This document shows, piece after piece, positions 52,375-62,473 of a stretch of 64,000 nt of DNA. Source of the stretch: Endobugula sp965225895. GTDB lineage: Bacteria; Pseudomonadota; Gammaproteobacteria; Pseudomonadales; Cellvibrionaceae. The position numbers were made by a program, and so were the translations under genes. The notes under the pieces were generated by a model. It was given only the letters and a program-made list of their open reading frames with translations, searched no databases and had not been told where the DNA came from. Location of the stretch: the NCBI GenBank assembly GCA_965225895.1, contig CBDDBR010000011.1:1612001-1676000 (forward strand). The letters are read 5' to 3'. How positions within the stretch are numbered: the stretch's first letter is position 1; the number at the start of each line of letters is the position of its first letter.

Positions 52375-53586
52375 ATGGCAGCCAAGCAAGCAACACTATT
52401 CACCTATAAAGGCGTCGATAGAAAAGGCAATAAAGTTGAAGGCGAACTAACAGGCGCATCACAGGCTTTAGTTAAGGCACAATTAATTAAGCAAGGAATA
52501 CGCCCCAAGATTGTTCGTAAAAAAACAAAACCTTTATTTAGTAGTGCAAAAAAAATCACGCCTTTAGACATTTCAAACTTTACTCGCCAACTGGCCACCA
52601 TGATAAAAGCTGGCGTTCCTTTAGTGCAAAGCTTTGATATTGTCGCCGATGGATCTGATAACTCGACCATGAAGTCACTCATTGACAATATACGCAGTGA
52701 CGTTGCTTCAGGGACTGGCTTTGCCGTATCACTACGAAAACACCCAGAATATTTTGATGATCTATTTTGTAACCTTGTTGAATCGGGTGAACAGTCGGGC
52801 GCACTAGAAGCATTATTGGATCGCATTGCGATATACAAAGAAAAAACAGAGGTTTTAAAAGCCAAAATTAAAAAAGCTTTGACCTACCCCATTGCCGTAT
52901 TAGTGATTGCACTTGTGGTGACCATTATCTTATTAGTGAAGGTAGTACCGCAATTTGCTGAGACTTTTAGCAGCTTTGGCGCAGAGCTACCCGCCTTCAC
53001 TTTATTTGTGCTTAATTTATCAAATCTTGCTCAAGAATACTGGCTAATCATACTTGGCAGTATTATTGGTAGCGTATTTGTTTTGCGCAATTTACATAAA
53101 ACCTCACCCAAGTTTCGTAAAGCCATTGATAAGAATTTACTACGCCTACCCGTTGTTGGCAGCATTATGTACCATTCCATTCTTGCACGGTATGCTCGCA
53201 CCCTATCAACAACATTTGCCGCGGGCGTACCCTTAATTGATGCCCTACAATCTGTGTCGGGTGCCGCAGGCAATATGATCTATCAAGAGGCAATTCTTAA
53301 AATACGCGATGATGTTTCTACAGGCATACAACTGAATGCTTCCATGAGGTCGTCCAATCTTTTTCCTGGAATGATGCTACAAATGACATCTATCGGTGAA
53401 GAGTCAGGGGCTTTAGATGCTATGCTAGATAAATCAGCCGCATATCATGAAGACCATGTAGATAATATGGTAGATAATCTCACATCATTATTAGAGCCTT
53501 TAATTATGTCGGTACTCGGCGTATTAGTCGGCGGTCTACTAATTGCCATGTACTTGCCTATATTTCAAATTGGGCAAGCGGTATAA
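52375..53586 (+). CDS. pilC: Type IV pilus platform protein PilC
   Basis: Inner-membrane platform of the pilus machine that contacts PilB and pilins. 403 residues with two T2SSF domains (~70-195 and ~275-400) and three membrane helices. RQLATMIKAGVPLVQSFDIV and RTLSTTFAAGVPLIDALQSV are the repeated cores. Family length. Confidence 0.97.
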   Translation: MAAKQATLFTYKGVDRKGNKVEGELTGASQALVKAQLIKQGIRPKIVRKKTKPLFSSAKKITPLDISNFTRQLATMIKAGVPLVQSFDIVADGSDNSTMKSLIDNIRSDVASGTGFAVSLRKHPEYFDDLFCNLVESGEQSGALEALLDRIAIYKEKTEVLKAKIKKALTYPIAVLVIALVVTIILLVKVVPQFAETFSSFGAELPAFTLFVLNLSNLAQEYWLIILGSIIGSVFVLRNLHKTSPKFRKAIDKNLLRLPVVGSIMYHSILARYARTLSTTFAAGVPLIDALQSVSGAAGNMIYQEAILKIRDDVSTGIQLNASMRSSNLFPGMMLQMTSIGEESGALDAMLDKSAAYHEDHVDNMVDNLTSLLEPLIMSVLGVLVGGLLIAMYLPIFQIGQAV

Positions 53587-53634
53587 CACAAACTATTAAG
53601 TAAAACGTAATCGCTTTGCTCTTGAGACCCCATT

Positions 53635-54522
53635 ATGTTCACTGATATTCATGTTTTATTATCAACGCTAGAAACACTCCCATTTTTTTATTTTTCATTG
53701 ATAGGCCTTATTGGTTTATTAATGGGTAGTTTTTTAAATGTTGTTATTTTTCGCACACCGAAAATGATGGAGCAAGAATTTCGTAGTGAATGCTGCGATT
53801 TTTTAGATGTACAAAACACAGAAAAAGACCAAAGAAAGCTCTCTCTATCTACACCAAATTCAACTTGCCCAGAATGCCAATCCCCCATTAAACCTTGGCA
53901 AAATATTCCTGTTATTAGCTACATTTTTTTAAAAGGCAAATGCGCTGAATGCAACACACCGATTAGCCTACGTTACCCAGCCATCGAATTAGTAACCAGC
54001 TTACTGAGCGTACTGACGATAGGGGTCTTGGGCCTCAATATAGAATCACTCGTCGCTTTAGCACTGCTATGGACATTAATCACCTTAACCATGATTGATA
54101 TAGATACGCAGTTATTACCCGACAGCATAACTCTACCTTTATTATGGCTAGGGCTTATTGCCAATAGTTTTGGCTTATATACTGACCTAACCGATGCAAT
54201 ATGGGGTGCGGTATGGGGTTACCTTTCACTATGGTCCGTTTATTGGCTATTTAAAATAGTCACGGGCAAAGAAGGGATGGGTTACGGCGATTTTAAATTA
54301 CTGGCTGCCTTAGGTGCATGGATGGGCTGGCAATTATTACCGTTGATTATTTTATTATCATCACTGGTTGGTGCAGTCATTGGTATAGCTGGCATTATTA
54401 TTTTAGGGCGTAATAAAAATATCCCCATCCCCTTTGGGCCTTATTTAGCGATAGCAGGCGGCATTGCATTCCTATGGGGCAATGACATTATTCACGCCTA
54501 CTTTCAGTATCTAGGTGTATAA
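53635..54522 (+). CDS. pilD: Prepilin peptidase / N-methyltransferase PilD
   Basis: Cleaves and N-methylates type IV pilins (and type II pseudopilins if present). 295 residues, about eight helices. The cytoplasmic zinc loop has CPEC and CAEC, and the catalytic aspartates are in MIDIDTQLLPDS and GMGYGDFKLLAALGAW. Ends 2 bp before coaE. Confidence 0.97.
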   Translation: MFTDIHVLLSTLETLPFFYFSLIGLIGLLMGSFLNVVIFRTPKMMEQEFRSECCDFLDVQNTEKDQRKLSLSTPNSTCPECQSPIKPWQNIPVISYIFLKGKCAECNTPISLRYPAIELVTSLLSVLTIGVLGLNIESLVALALLWTLITLTMIDIDTQLLPDSITLPLLWLGLIANSFGLYTDLTDAIWGAVWGYLSLWSVYWLFKIVTGKEGMGYGDFKLLAALGAWMGWQLLPLIILLSSLVGAVIGIAGIIILGRNKNIPIPFGPYLAIAGGIAFLWGNDIIHAYFQYLGV

Positions 54523-54524
54523 AC

Positions 54525-55139
54525 ATGCCCTTTATTCTTGGTATAACAGGTGGAATAGGCAGCGGAAAAACAACGGCAACAACCCTATTTGAAAACTTAG
54601 GTATTCAAGTTATTGATGCCGACATTATCGCAAAAGAAGTGGTGCAAATAGGCTCGCCTTCACTACACGCCATAGCCGAGCATTTTGGTAACACAATACT
54701 ATTACCATCGGGAGATTTAGATCGAGCGGCATTACGTGAATGTATTTTTAAGGATGCCCAAGAAAAAAAATGGCTAGAGCAATTACTTCACCCCGTTATA
54801 AAATTGGCCATCAAAACACAACTGCAAGCAGTGACATCGCCTTATGGTATTTTGTCCTCGCCTTTATTATTTGAAACACAGCAAGACCATTTAGTCTCTC
54901 GCACATTGGTTATTGATTGTTCTGAGCAACACCAACAGCAACGCGCCATACAACGAGATGATGTATCGCTTGAGCAAGTCAATGCTATTATGGCATCACA
55001 GCTATCCAGAAAAGAGCGCAACAATAAAGCGGACGACATTATTACAAACAACGACAATATCCAGCATTTAGAAAAAGCCGTACACCATTACCACACGCAA
55101 TTACTCACCCAACTTGCGAGCTCATCGCATACAGCTTAA
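54525..55139 (+). CDS. coaE: Dephospho-CoA kinase
   Basis: Last step of coenzyme A synthesis. 204 residues with P-loop GITGGIGSGKTT, VIDADIIAKEVV and the lid/base region QRAIQRDDVS. Position between pilD and yacG is conserved in pseudomonads and relatives. Confidence 0.96.
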   Translation: MPFILGITGGIGSGKTTATTLFENLGIQVIDADIIAKEVVQIGSPSLHAIAEHFGNTILLPSGDLDRAALRECIFKDAQEKKWLEQLLHPVIKLAIKTQLQAVTSPYGILSSPLLFETQQDHLVSRTLVIDCSEQHQQQRAIQRDDVSLEQVNAIMASQLSRKERNNKADDIITNNDNIQHLEKAVHHYHTQLLTQLASSSHTA

Positions 55140-55149
55140 TGATATTCTT

Positions 55150-55335
55150 ATGACAAGTATTACAGAATTACCCTGTCCACAATGTAAAAAAAACGTATTG
55201 TGGAATGATGATTTTCCCCACCGACCATTTTGTAGCAAGCGCTGCCAACTCATTGATCTAGGGGATTGGGCAGAAGAAAAATTTAAAATTCCTGTGAGCG
55301 GAAATAATGAAAGCGATGGTGAAGAGTGGGAGTAA
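55150..55335 (+). CDS. yacG: DNA gyrase inhibitor YacG (zinc-binding)
   Basis: 61-residue zinc-finger protein that can inhibit DNA gyrase. Starts MTSITELPCPQCKKNVLWND; four cysteines CPQC and FCSKRCQLIDLGDWAEE complete the motif. ATG 55150 is chosen by family start; an upstream in-frame ATG (55114) lies inside coaE. Confidence 0.95.
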   Translation: MTSITELPCPQCKKNVLWNDDFPHRPFCSKRCQLIDLGDWAEEKFKIPVSGNNESDGEEWE

Positions 55336-55348
55336 CGAGTAGGAGTAA

Positions 55349-55750
55349 CTACAAAGTACGTAGCTTTTCTACAATCACTTGGTTCGCTTTAGGGAATTCA
55401 TACTGATCTAATGCTTGAGGCGATACCCATTCAATCAGTTGAGACTCATTACTTTTAGCCTTCCCCGTAAACTGCGAACTAATCCACACATCAAGCAGCA
55501 CCTGTTTATCACCGTAATCATGCGCTATCGTTAATAATGGCTCCGCATGGTCAATAGTGATATTAACCTCTTCTTGAAACTCTCTCACTAGGGCATCAAA
55601 CACACTCTCGCCTTGCTCCACCTTACCACCAGGAAATTCCCACAAACCACCTTGATGTAAATGGTCAGCACGTTTAGACAACAATATATCGCCCTGATGA
55701 TTGCGCACCACACCAACCGCGACATGAACTTGAGAAACGCTCACATGCAT
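55349..55750 (-). CDS. mutT: 8-oxo-dGTP diphosphatase MutT
   Basis: Removes oxidised dGTP from the nucleotide pool. 133 residues with the Nudix box GGKVEQGESVFDALVREFQE followed by EVNI, where Asn stands for the usual Gly. GGLWEFPGG precedes it. In Pseudomonas the MutT domain is fused to a ThiE-like domain; here it stands alone. Starts 3 bp after argJ, so it is cotranscribed. Confidence 0.92.
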   Translation of the reverse strand: MHVSVSQVHVAVGVVRNHQGDILLSKRADHLHQGGLWEFPGGKVEQGESVFDALVREFQEEVNITIDHAEPLLTIAHDYGDKQVLLDVWISSQFTGKAKSNESQLIEWVSPQALDQYEFPKANQVIVEKLRTL

Positions 55751-55753
55751 ACC

Positions 55754-56971
55754 TTATGTTCTATATTCTGCATTTATTGTGACATATTCATGAGAAAGGT
55801 CGGTTGTCCAAATAGTTTCTGTCATCTCTCCACGACGTAAAACTACACGCAACAAAATATCTTCTTGATCCATTACCGCCTGGCCTGCCGCCTCAGTGTA
55901 ACTACTCGCTCTACCGCCATTTTCCACAATCAATACATCATTAAGATACACCAGTACATCATTCGCCTGTAACGATTCGATATTCGCATAACCGATCGCG
56001 GCGACTATACGCCCCCAATTAGGATCCGACGCAAATAACGCCGTTTTTACCAGTGGGGAATGCGCAATCGCATAAGCCACCTGTAAACATTCATTTGCGG
56101 TATGACCTTTCTCAACACAAATAGTAACAAACTTGGTCGCACCCTCACCGTCTTTAACAATCGCTTGCGCCAAACTGCGATAAACATCAAATACAGCGGC
56201 TTCTAACAAACCGTATAACGGGTCATTTGCCGTTGATATGTGTAACGATGATTCTCCACTTGCCATTAGCATACAGCTATCATTAGTGGATGTATCACCA
56301 TCAATTGTAATACGATTAAATGATTGATTTGCCGCATTAAAAGATAACGTATCTAACAGCTCTTGGCTAATATTGGCATTCGTAGCAATAAACCCAAGCA
56401 TGGTTGCCATATTGGGATTGATCATTCCAGCACCTTTAGAGATACCATTAACAACGATGGTTTCACCTTGGTATTCAAATGAACGAGTCGCCCCCTTAGC
56501 TTGCGTATCGGTGGTCATAATACCTTTTGCTGCCAAAGACCAATGCCCTTCGTCTAAACCAGACAATAACTCAGGCAGTGCCGTTATGATCTTTTGTGTA
56601 GGTAAAAGCTCACCAATGACCCCCGTAGAAAAAGGCAGTACTTGCTGGGCCAACACAGATTTTGATACCTGCGCTACAGCTTCACAACACTGAAAAGCAT
56701 CTTGCATACCTTGCTCGCCCGTACACGCATTTGCATTACCTGAATTCACTAATAAATAACGAGGTTGTGAAAGTAAATGCTGCTTACATAACGTCACTGG
56801 CGCAGCACAAAATGCATTCTGCGTAAAAACCCCCGCTACTTTTGCAGCCTTGGGCAATTCGATCAGCATAAGATCTAACTGATTATTTTTTTTAATGCCT
56901 GCGCTAATAGCATTTAGCTTAACCCCATGAATAAGGGGCATTTCAGGAAAAACACATTGGCCAACTGCCAT
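55754..56971 (-). CDS. argJ: Bifunctional ornithine acetyltransferase / N-acetylglutamate synthase ArgJ
   Basis: Recycles the acetyl group in arginine synthesis. 405 residues; self-cleavage occurs before the Thr of KGAGMINPNMATMLGF (about residue 195). TTDTQAKGATRSF and SDPNWGRIVAAIGYA are conserved, and the end is VTINAEYRT. Downstream of secA on the same strand, before mutT, the pseudomonad order. Confidence 0.95.
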   Translation of the reverse strand: MAVGQCVFPEMPLIHGVKLNAISAGIKKNNQLDLMLIELPKAAKVAGVFTQNAFCAAPVTLCKQHLLSQPRYLLVNSGNANACTGEQGMQDAFQCCEAVAQVSKSVLAQQVLPFSTGVIGELLPTQKIITALPELLSGLDEGHWSLAAKGIMTTDTQAKGATRSFEYQGETIVVNGISKGAGMINPNMATMLGFIATNANISQELLDTLSFNAANQSFNRITIDGDTSTNDSCMLMASGESSLHISTANDPLYGLLEAAVFDVYRSLAQAIVKDGEGATKFVTICVEKGHTANECLQVAYAIAHSPLVKTALFASDPNWGRIVAAIGYANIESLQANDVLVYLNDVLIVENGGRASSYTEAAGQAVMDQEDILLRVVLRRGEMTETIWTTDLSHEYVTINAEYRT

Positions 56972-57023
56972 AAGCTCACACTCTTTTTAAACAATCACTG
57001 TACACTTTTTACCACAATATTTG

Positions 57024-59762
57024 TCACAACTTACCGTGACATTGCTTGTATTTCTTACCAGATCCACAAGGACAAGGATCATTACGCCCCACTTTTTTAG
57101 TGCCGCGAACAATAGGTTGATCACTTGCTGGGGGAGCCTCAGCCTCTTCACCTTCTTGAGTGAGTGATGGCGCTTTTGCGTGCGTGGTTTTCATTTTTTG
57201 TAACATTTCTTGCCGTCTTTCTTCTTCTACTGCGGCCATTTCTTCTGATGATACAGGCTCTACACGGGCAACAATACGGATGGTTTCTTCTTTAATCGTT
57301 TGTAACATATTTTGAAATAACTCAAACGATTCACGCTTATATTCTTGCTTAGGATTTTTCTGAGCATACGCACGTAAACCAATACCTTGGCGTAAATGAT
57401 CCATATTCAACAAGTGTTCTTTCCATTGCATATCGAGCACTTGCAACATCACTTGTTTTTCTACATCAATCAAGCCTTCACCCAAACGCTCACACTTATC
57501 GTCATAGCTTTTTTGTACTGTTTCAATGATCTTAGCTGTTAACGTTTCTTCATGTAAGCTTGAGTCTTCATCTAACCAGCGCTGTATCGGCATATGTGAG
57601 CCAAATTCAGCCTCTATGTGCTGTTGAAGCCCTGCCACATCCCATTGTTCTTCCATACTTTGAGGAGGAATAAAGCCACTGACAATATCGCTCAGTACGT
57701 CGTAACGTACATTGGTAATCACATCACGAATAGAGTCAGATTCTAAAATTTCATTACGCTGACTATAAATCACTTGGCGTTGATCATTTGCCACATCATC
57801 AAATTCTAATAGCTGCTTACGAATATCAAAATTTCGCCCTTCGACTTTACGCTGGGCTTTTTCAATGGCATTACTCACCATGCGATGCTCAATGGCTTCG
57901 CCTTTTTCCATACCCAATGCTTGCATGAAATTACGCACACGATCCGAAGCAAAAATACGCATCAAACTATCTTCCATTGAAAGATAGAAACGTGATAAAC
58001 CTGGATCACCTTGGCGACCAGCACGACCACGCAATTGGTTATCAATACGTCGTGATTCATGACGCTCAGTGCCTAAAATATGTAAACCACCTGCAGCCAT
58101 CACTATGTCATGGCGTTTTTGCCAATCCGCTTTTGCCGCCGCAATTTTCTCTTCGCTCACATCACCTAAAGCAGCTAGCTCTACTTTTAAGTTACCACCT
58201 AATACAATATCAGTGCCACGACCAGCCATATTAGTCGCAATGGTAACCGCACCAGGACGACCTGCTTGCGCTACGATTTCAGCTTCTTTTTCATGAAACT
58301 TAGCATTCAATACATTGTGCGCGAGCTTATCTCTCTTAAGACGCTGAGAGAGTGCTTCTGAAGACTCTACCGATGCCGTACCAACTAAAATAGGCGCATT
58401 GTTTTTTTGGTATTTTTTAATATCTTCAACAATCGCATCGTATTTTTCTTCGATCGTTAAATAAACAAGATCATTTAAATCCTGACGCTGAATAACCTTA
58501 TTTGTAGGGATAACAACAACATCTAGATTGTATATTTGGCGAAATTCAAATGCTTCAGTATCAGCGGTACCTGTCATACCCGATAAAGTTGGGTATAAAC
58601 GGAAATAGTTTTGGAATGTTGTTGAAGCCATGGTTTGCGATTCATTTTGAATCGACACCCCTTCTTTCGCTTCAATTGCTTGGTGCAGTCCCTCCGATAA
58701 ACGACGTCCAGGCATAGTACGACCAGTATGCTCATCAATCAGCAACACCTCACCATCTTGTACAATATAATCCACATCTCTTTGTAGCATGGCATGTGCA
58801 CGTAACGCTGAATACACATGATGCAATAAACTCAAATTGGTCGCGGCATACAAGCTTTCATCTTGCTCTAATAAATTTGCCTTAATCAATAACTCTTCAA
58901 TACGTTGATGCCCGCCTTCCGTTAATTCTACATGGCGTTGTTTTTCATCAATGGTGTAATCAATACCTTCATCCACTACCACAGGTTCTTTGGCAGATTG
59001 CCCTTCATCTGTTATCGCTTGCCCTACTAATTGGGGAATAATTTGATTCATTTGACGATACAATTCAGCATTATTATCGACTTGGCCAGAAATAATTAGC
59101 GGCGTTCTTGCCTCATCAATTAAGATGGAATCCACTTCATCCACTACAGCAAAGTGTAATGGGCGCTGAACACGTTCTTCTTTCGACAACGCCATATTAT
59201 CGCGTAGATAATCAAAACCAAATTCGTTGTTAGTTCCATAGGTAATATCTGCCTGATACGCGGCTTGTTTTTCGTCAAAATCTTGCATGGAATACACCAC
59301 GCCTACACTCATACCTAGAAATTCAAATACTGGCGCCATCCATTTTGCGTCACGGCTCGCCAAATAATCATTTACAGTAATGATATGCACACTGCCTGTT
59401 AATGCATGCAGGTATGCTGGCAACGTAGCAACCAAGGTTTTACCTTCACCAGTACGCATTTCAGCAATGCGCCCTTCATGCAAAGTCATACCACCAATCA
59501 TTTGCACATCAAAATGACGTAGACCTAGCACTCGCTTTGACGCTTCACGTACAACAGCAAATGCCTCTGGTACAAGACTATCAACTGTCGCACCATCGGA
59601 AATACGCTGTTTAAATTCGTTCGTTTTCTCAGTTAACGCTTCATCGCTTAATGCGCTAAGGCTCTCTTCTAGTTGATTAATTTTATCAACTACCTTTCCC
59701 ATACGCTTTAGTTCACGTTTATTTTTTGATCCAAAAAGAGTACGTAATATTTTATTAAACAT
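57024..59762 (-). CDS. secA: Preprotein translocase ATPase SecA
   Basis: Motor of Sec-dependent protein export. 912 residues: Walker A MRTGEGKTLVATLPAY, DEVDSILIDEARTPLI, GTASVESSE, and TNMAGRGTDIVLGG with the arginine finger later. The C-terminal zinc motif CPCGSGKKYKQCH binds SecB. Full length for the family. Confidence 0.99.
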   Translation of the reverse strand: MFNKILRTLFGSKNKRELKRMGKVVDKINQLEESLSALSDEALTEKTNEFKQRISDGATVDSLVPEAFAVVREASKRVLGLRHFDVQMIGGMTLHEGRIAEMRTGEGKTLVATLPAYLHALTGSVHIITVNDYLASRDAKWMAPVFEFLGMSVGVVYSMQDFDEKQAAYQADITYGTNNEFGFDYLRDNMALSKEERVQRPLHFAVVDEVDSILIDEARTPLIISGQVDNNAELYRQMNQIIPQLVGQAITDEGQSAKEPVVVDEGIDYTIDEKQRHVELTEGGHQRIEELLIKANLLEQDESLYAATNLSLLHHVYSALRAHAMLQRDVDYIVQDGEVLLIDEHTGRTMPGRRLSEGLHQAIEAKEGVSIQNESQTMASTTFQNYFRLYPTLSGMTGTADTEAFEFRQIYNLDVVVIPTNKVIQRQDLNDLVYLTIEEKYDAIVEDIKKYQKNNAPILVGTASVESSEALSQRLKRDKLAHNVLNAKFHEKEAEIVAQAGRPGAVTIATNMAGRGTDIVLGGNLKVELAALGDVSEEKIAAAKADWQKRHDIVMAAGGLHILGTERHESRRIDNQLRGRAGRQGDPGLSRFYLSMEDSLMRIFASDRVRNFMQALGMEKGEAIEHRMVSNAIEKAQRKVEGRNFDIRKQLLEFDDVANDQRQVIYSQRNEILESDSIRDVITNVRYDVLSDIVSGFIPPQSMEEQWDVAGLQQHIEAEFGSHMPIQRWLDEDSSLHEETLTAKIIETVQKSYDDKCERLGEGLIDVEKQVMLQVLDMQWKEHLLNMDHLRQGIGLRAYAQKNPKQEYKRESFELFQNMLQTIKEETIRIVARVEPVSSEEMAAVEEERRQEMLQKMKTTHAKAPSLTQEGEEAEAPPASDQPIVRGTKKVGRNDPCPCGSGKKYKQCHGKL

Positions 59763-59948
59763 AACTAACCTAAATTCTTTTTATCTTGCCTAATGCAGGA
59801 ATGTAATACGGTAAATCACCAATATAAAATTGATAAACAATAAATAAGATAATAACTATTAAAATAAGGCCGCTAGTAAATAATAGTGCGCCTTATTTAG
59901 CAAGTCATTATGCGTGAAATGCTCTATATAACAGAGCGAGAAAGGATA

Positions 59949-60881
59949 CTAACGATGGGTGCGATTAATATAGCTGGCTGGGTCAACAGGACGACCGTAT
60001 TTGTAGACTTCAAAATGCACATGAGGCCCAGTAGATCGACCCGTGCTACCCATTAATGCGATGACTTGCCCTTTTTTGACGACATCTCCCACACTAACGA
60101 GATTCTTTTTATTGTGCGCGTAACGCGTTTGAAAACCACCACCGTGATTAATGTTAATCGTGCCGCCATAACCATTACGCTCGCCCGATTCAACAACAAT
60201 GCCTGATGCTACTGCAATAATCTCAGAGCCTTCTTTACCCGCAAAGTCCACTCCGTTATGCCAAGCCACCTTACCATTAAATGGATCTGTACGACGGCCG
60301 TAGCGTGATGACATCCAACCCTTTAATACTGGGCGCCCAGCAACAAAAATATCATCTTGCACGCTGCGGTTAGTCATTAAAGACTCCAGCGTATCTAGTT
60401 GCTGTTCTCGATCACTGATTTGATCTGCAAGCTGATTAATAATATCAACAAATTGGGGAGGACGGTGCGCTTCGCCAATTGAGGCTGTCTCTGGGCCACC
60501 AACAGCGGGGGTTTGATCAAAATTGAACTCACCATTATCAAGGTGCGCCATGGATGTTAAACGCTCACCCAAGGCATCTAAACGTACTAAACGCCCCTGT
60601 AATTCGGCCATACGTAATGTGATAGCAGACAGTTGCGTCTCTGAATGCTCTTTAACTTGATCAACTTCGTCTTGCTGTTCTTTAAGTATCTCTGCCCATG
60701 CATTACTTGCATCTTCAGTAAGCACACCATTGCTATTAAGCTGATTGGCAGAGTGGCCAATATACATACCCGCACCAAGGGGCAAACCTAGGAAGCACAA
60801 AGATAAAAATGCGCGTGTCCAACCCGACAATGTAAATTGACGCGTTTTACCATGATGATTGCTAACAAAAATTATTTTCAC
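59949..60881 (-). CDS. Membrane-anchored M23 peptidase
   Basis: 310 residues: one N-terminal helix (~22-42), a coiled coil (~60-105) and a periplasmic LytM/M23 domain (~195-300). The zinc site is complete (WHNGVDFAG and HVHFEVYK), so it should be an active endopeptidase on peptidoglycan cross-links, unlike the NlpD in this window. Located between lpxC and secA as in pseudomonads. Confidence 0.9.
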   Translation of the reverse strand: MKIIFVSNHHGKTRQFTLSGWTRAFLSLCFLGLPLGAGMYIGHSANQLNSNGVLTEDASNAWAEILKEQQDEVDQVKEHSETQLSAITLRMAELQGRLVRLDALGERLTSMAHLDNGEFNFDQTPAVGGPETASIGEAHRPPQFVDIINQLADQISDREQQLDTLESLMTNRSVQDDIFVAGRPVLKGWMSSRYGRRTDPFNGKVAWHNGVDFAGKEGSEIIAVASGIVVESGERNGYGGTININHGGGFQTRYAHNKKNLVSVGDVVKKGQVIALMGSTGRSTGPHVHFEVYKYGRPVDPASYINRTHR

Positions 60882-61211
60882 AACACTATTTACATCACAT
60901 GCTTAGCTTGAATAAGTTGAAAGGTATCATTTACCAAAGCACTTGTTTTATCGAATACCTTTATACGTCTAACACCTATATTCATCATAGGCTATATCTG
61001 CATGATATGCCTTAAAACCTTCGTGACGAACAAGCATCACACACGATTGTTATAAACACAGGTATATATTACTAGCGGCCATGCTAAATATAGCTTTAGG
61101 GCACACCGAGTTAATTGGATCAATATAGCCTAGATAGTCATAAAATAGAAGCCATTATCCACAATAATAACTTCTATTTCAGCTAGATAAGAGAGAAAGA
61201 GGAGAGTTTAC
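60882..61211. other. lpxC-M23 intergenic region (330 bp)
   Basis: No gene seen; neither a secM-like nor a DUF721 gene, both found here in some relatives. A long hairpin follows lpxC (61143-61179). The rest presumably holds the M23 gene promoter. Confidence 0.5.
61143..61179 (-). terminator. Hairpin after lpxC
   Basis: AAATAGAAG (61143-61151) pairs perfectly with CTTCTATTT (61171-61179), with an inner ATTAT/ATAAT stem. Starts ~30 bp after the lpxC stop. The minus-strand tail is TTTTATGAC, a fair terminator. Confidence 0.6.
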
Positions 61212-62123
61212 TTAAACTGCCAAGATAGGCTTGGCATATGAAATAGGGGCAGTTGCCTCATCTTCAAAGGTGACCACTTCCCACGCATCTTCTTGAGAAA
61301 TTAGCTGACGTAGTGATTGATTATTTAAAGCATGGCCTGATTTATGAGCACAGAACTCACCTATTAAGCTATTACCTAACAAATAAAGGTCGCCAATAGC
61401 ATCCAATACTTTATGTTTCACAAATTCATCTTCGTAACGAAGACCATCTTCATTAAGTACACGAAAGTCATCTACGACAATCGCATTATCCATGCTACCG
61501 CCTTTAGCTAAGCCTTTAGAGCGTAAATACTCAATTTCGTGCATAAAGCCAAACGTACGCGCACGACTGACTTCTTTCACAAAAGAGGTGCTAGAAAAAT
61601 CAACCGATGCTTCTAATGAACGATCCTGAAATGCAGGGTGGTCAAAATCAATACTAAAGCTCACTTTAAAGCCATCAAAAGGTAAAAAGCTGGCAGTTTT
61701 ATCGCCATCTGTCACCGATACAGGCTTTTTAATACGAATAAACTTTTTAGCTGCTGACTGCTCTTGGATACCTGCCGACTGTATTAAGAATACAAAAGGG
61801 CCTGCACTGCCGTCCATAATAGGCACTTCACCAGCGCTAAGCTCAATAATAGCATTATCGATACCCATACCCGCCATTGCCGAGAGTAGGTGCTCTACTG
61901 TCGATACTTTCACGTCACCATTAACTAATGACGTAGATAAGGTGGTGTCACCTACGTTTTCTGCTTTCGCAGGGATATCAACTACAGGATCTAAGTCTAC
62001 ACGTCTAAAAACAATTCCATGATCTTCTGGTGCTGGTTTTAAGCGTAAATAAACCTTATCACCTGTGTGCAAGCCAACTCCGGTTGCTTGAATTTCATTT
62101 TTAAGTGTACGTTGACGTATCAT
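61212..62123 (-). CDS. lpxC: UDP-3-O-acyl-N-acetylglucosamine deacetylase LpxC
   Basis: First committed, zinc-dependent step of lipid A synthesis. 303 residues with the zinc ligands in STVEHLLSAMAG (His) and KHKVLDAIGD (His, Asp), and catalytic region AHKSGHALNNQ. Start MIRQRTLKNEIQATGVGLHT is the family start. Downstream of ftsZ as usual. Confidence 0.98.
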   Translation of the reverse strand: MIRQRTLKNEIQATGVGLHTGDKVYLRLKPAPEDHGIVFRRVDLDPVVDIPAKAENVGDTTLSTSLVNGDVKVSTVEHLLSAMAGMGIDNAIIELSAGEVPIMDGSAGPFVFLIQSAGIQEQSAAKKFIRIKKPVSVTDGDKTASFLPFDGFKVSFSIDFDHPAFQDRSLEASVDFSSTSFVKEVSRARTFGFMHEIEYLRSKGLAKGGSMDNAIVVDDFRVLNEDGLRYEDEFVKHKVLDAIGDLYLLGNSLIGEFCAHKSGHALNNQSLRQLISQEDAWEVVTFEDEATAPISYAKPILAV

Positions 62124-62473
62124 TAGATGAGTTTTTCCTCAACAAAGGGGCAAAATAATAATGCCTAAGCGTTTAAATTGAATATATGTGGTAAATAAAT
62201 AAGAAACTACAACAAATAAGAGGTAACAAGAAGTCTAGCTAACTGCATAACAATGATACATTCTAGCAGAATTATCACTTATCCTCTATTCCCACCATGG
62301 GTTTATTGCACTTTTCTTATACTTCTATGAATATTCCATTAAATTGAAACAAACAAACACCACCGCAGTATCCAGAGGGGACCAGATACTACGATTGTAT
62401 TTATTGCTCTATTCAAGTGACTATAAAAATCACAAATAGTTTCACGCTATAGATAAAATGAAAGCCTTATCTA
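62124..62473. other. ftsZ-lpxC intergenic region (350 bp)
   Basis: No gene. AGTATC (62367-62372) and GATACT (62385-62390) form a short hairpin ~85 bp after ftsZ. The remainder is AT-rich and should carry the lpxC promoter. Confidence 0.5.
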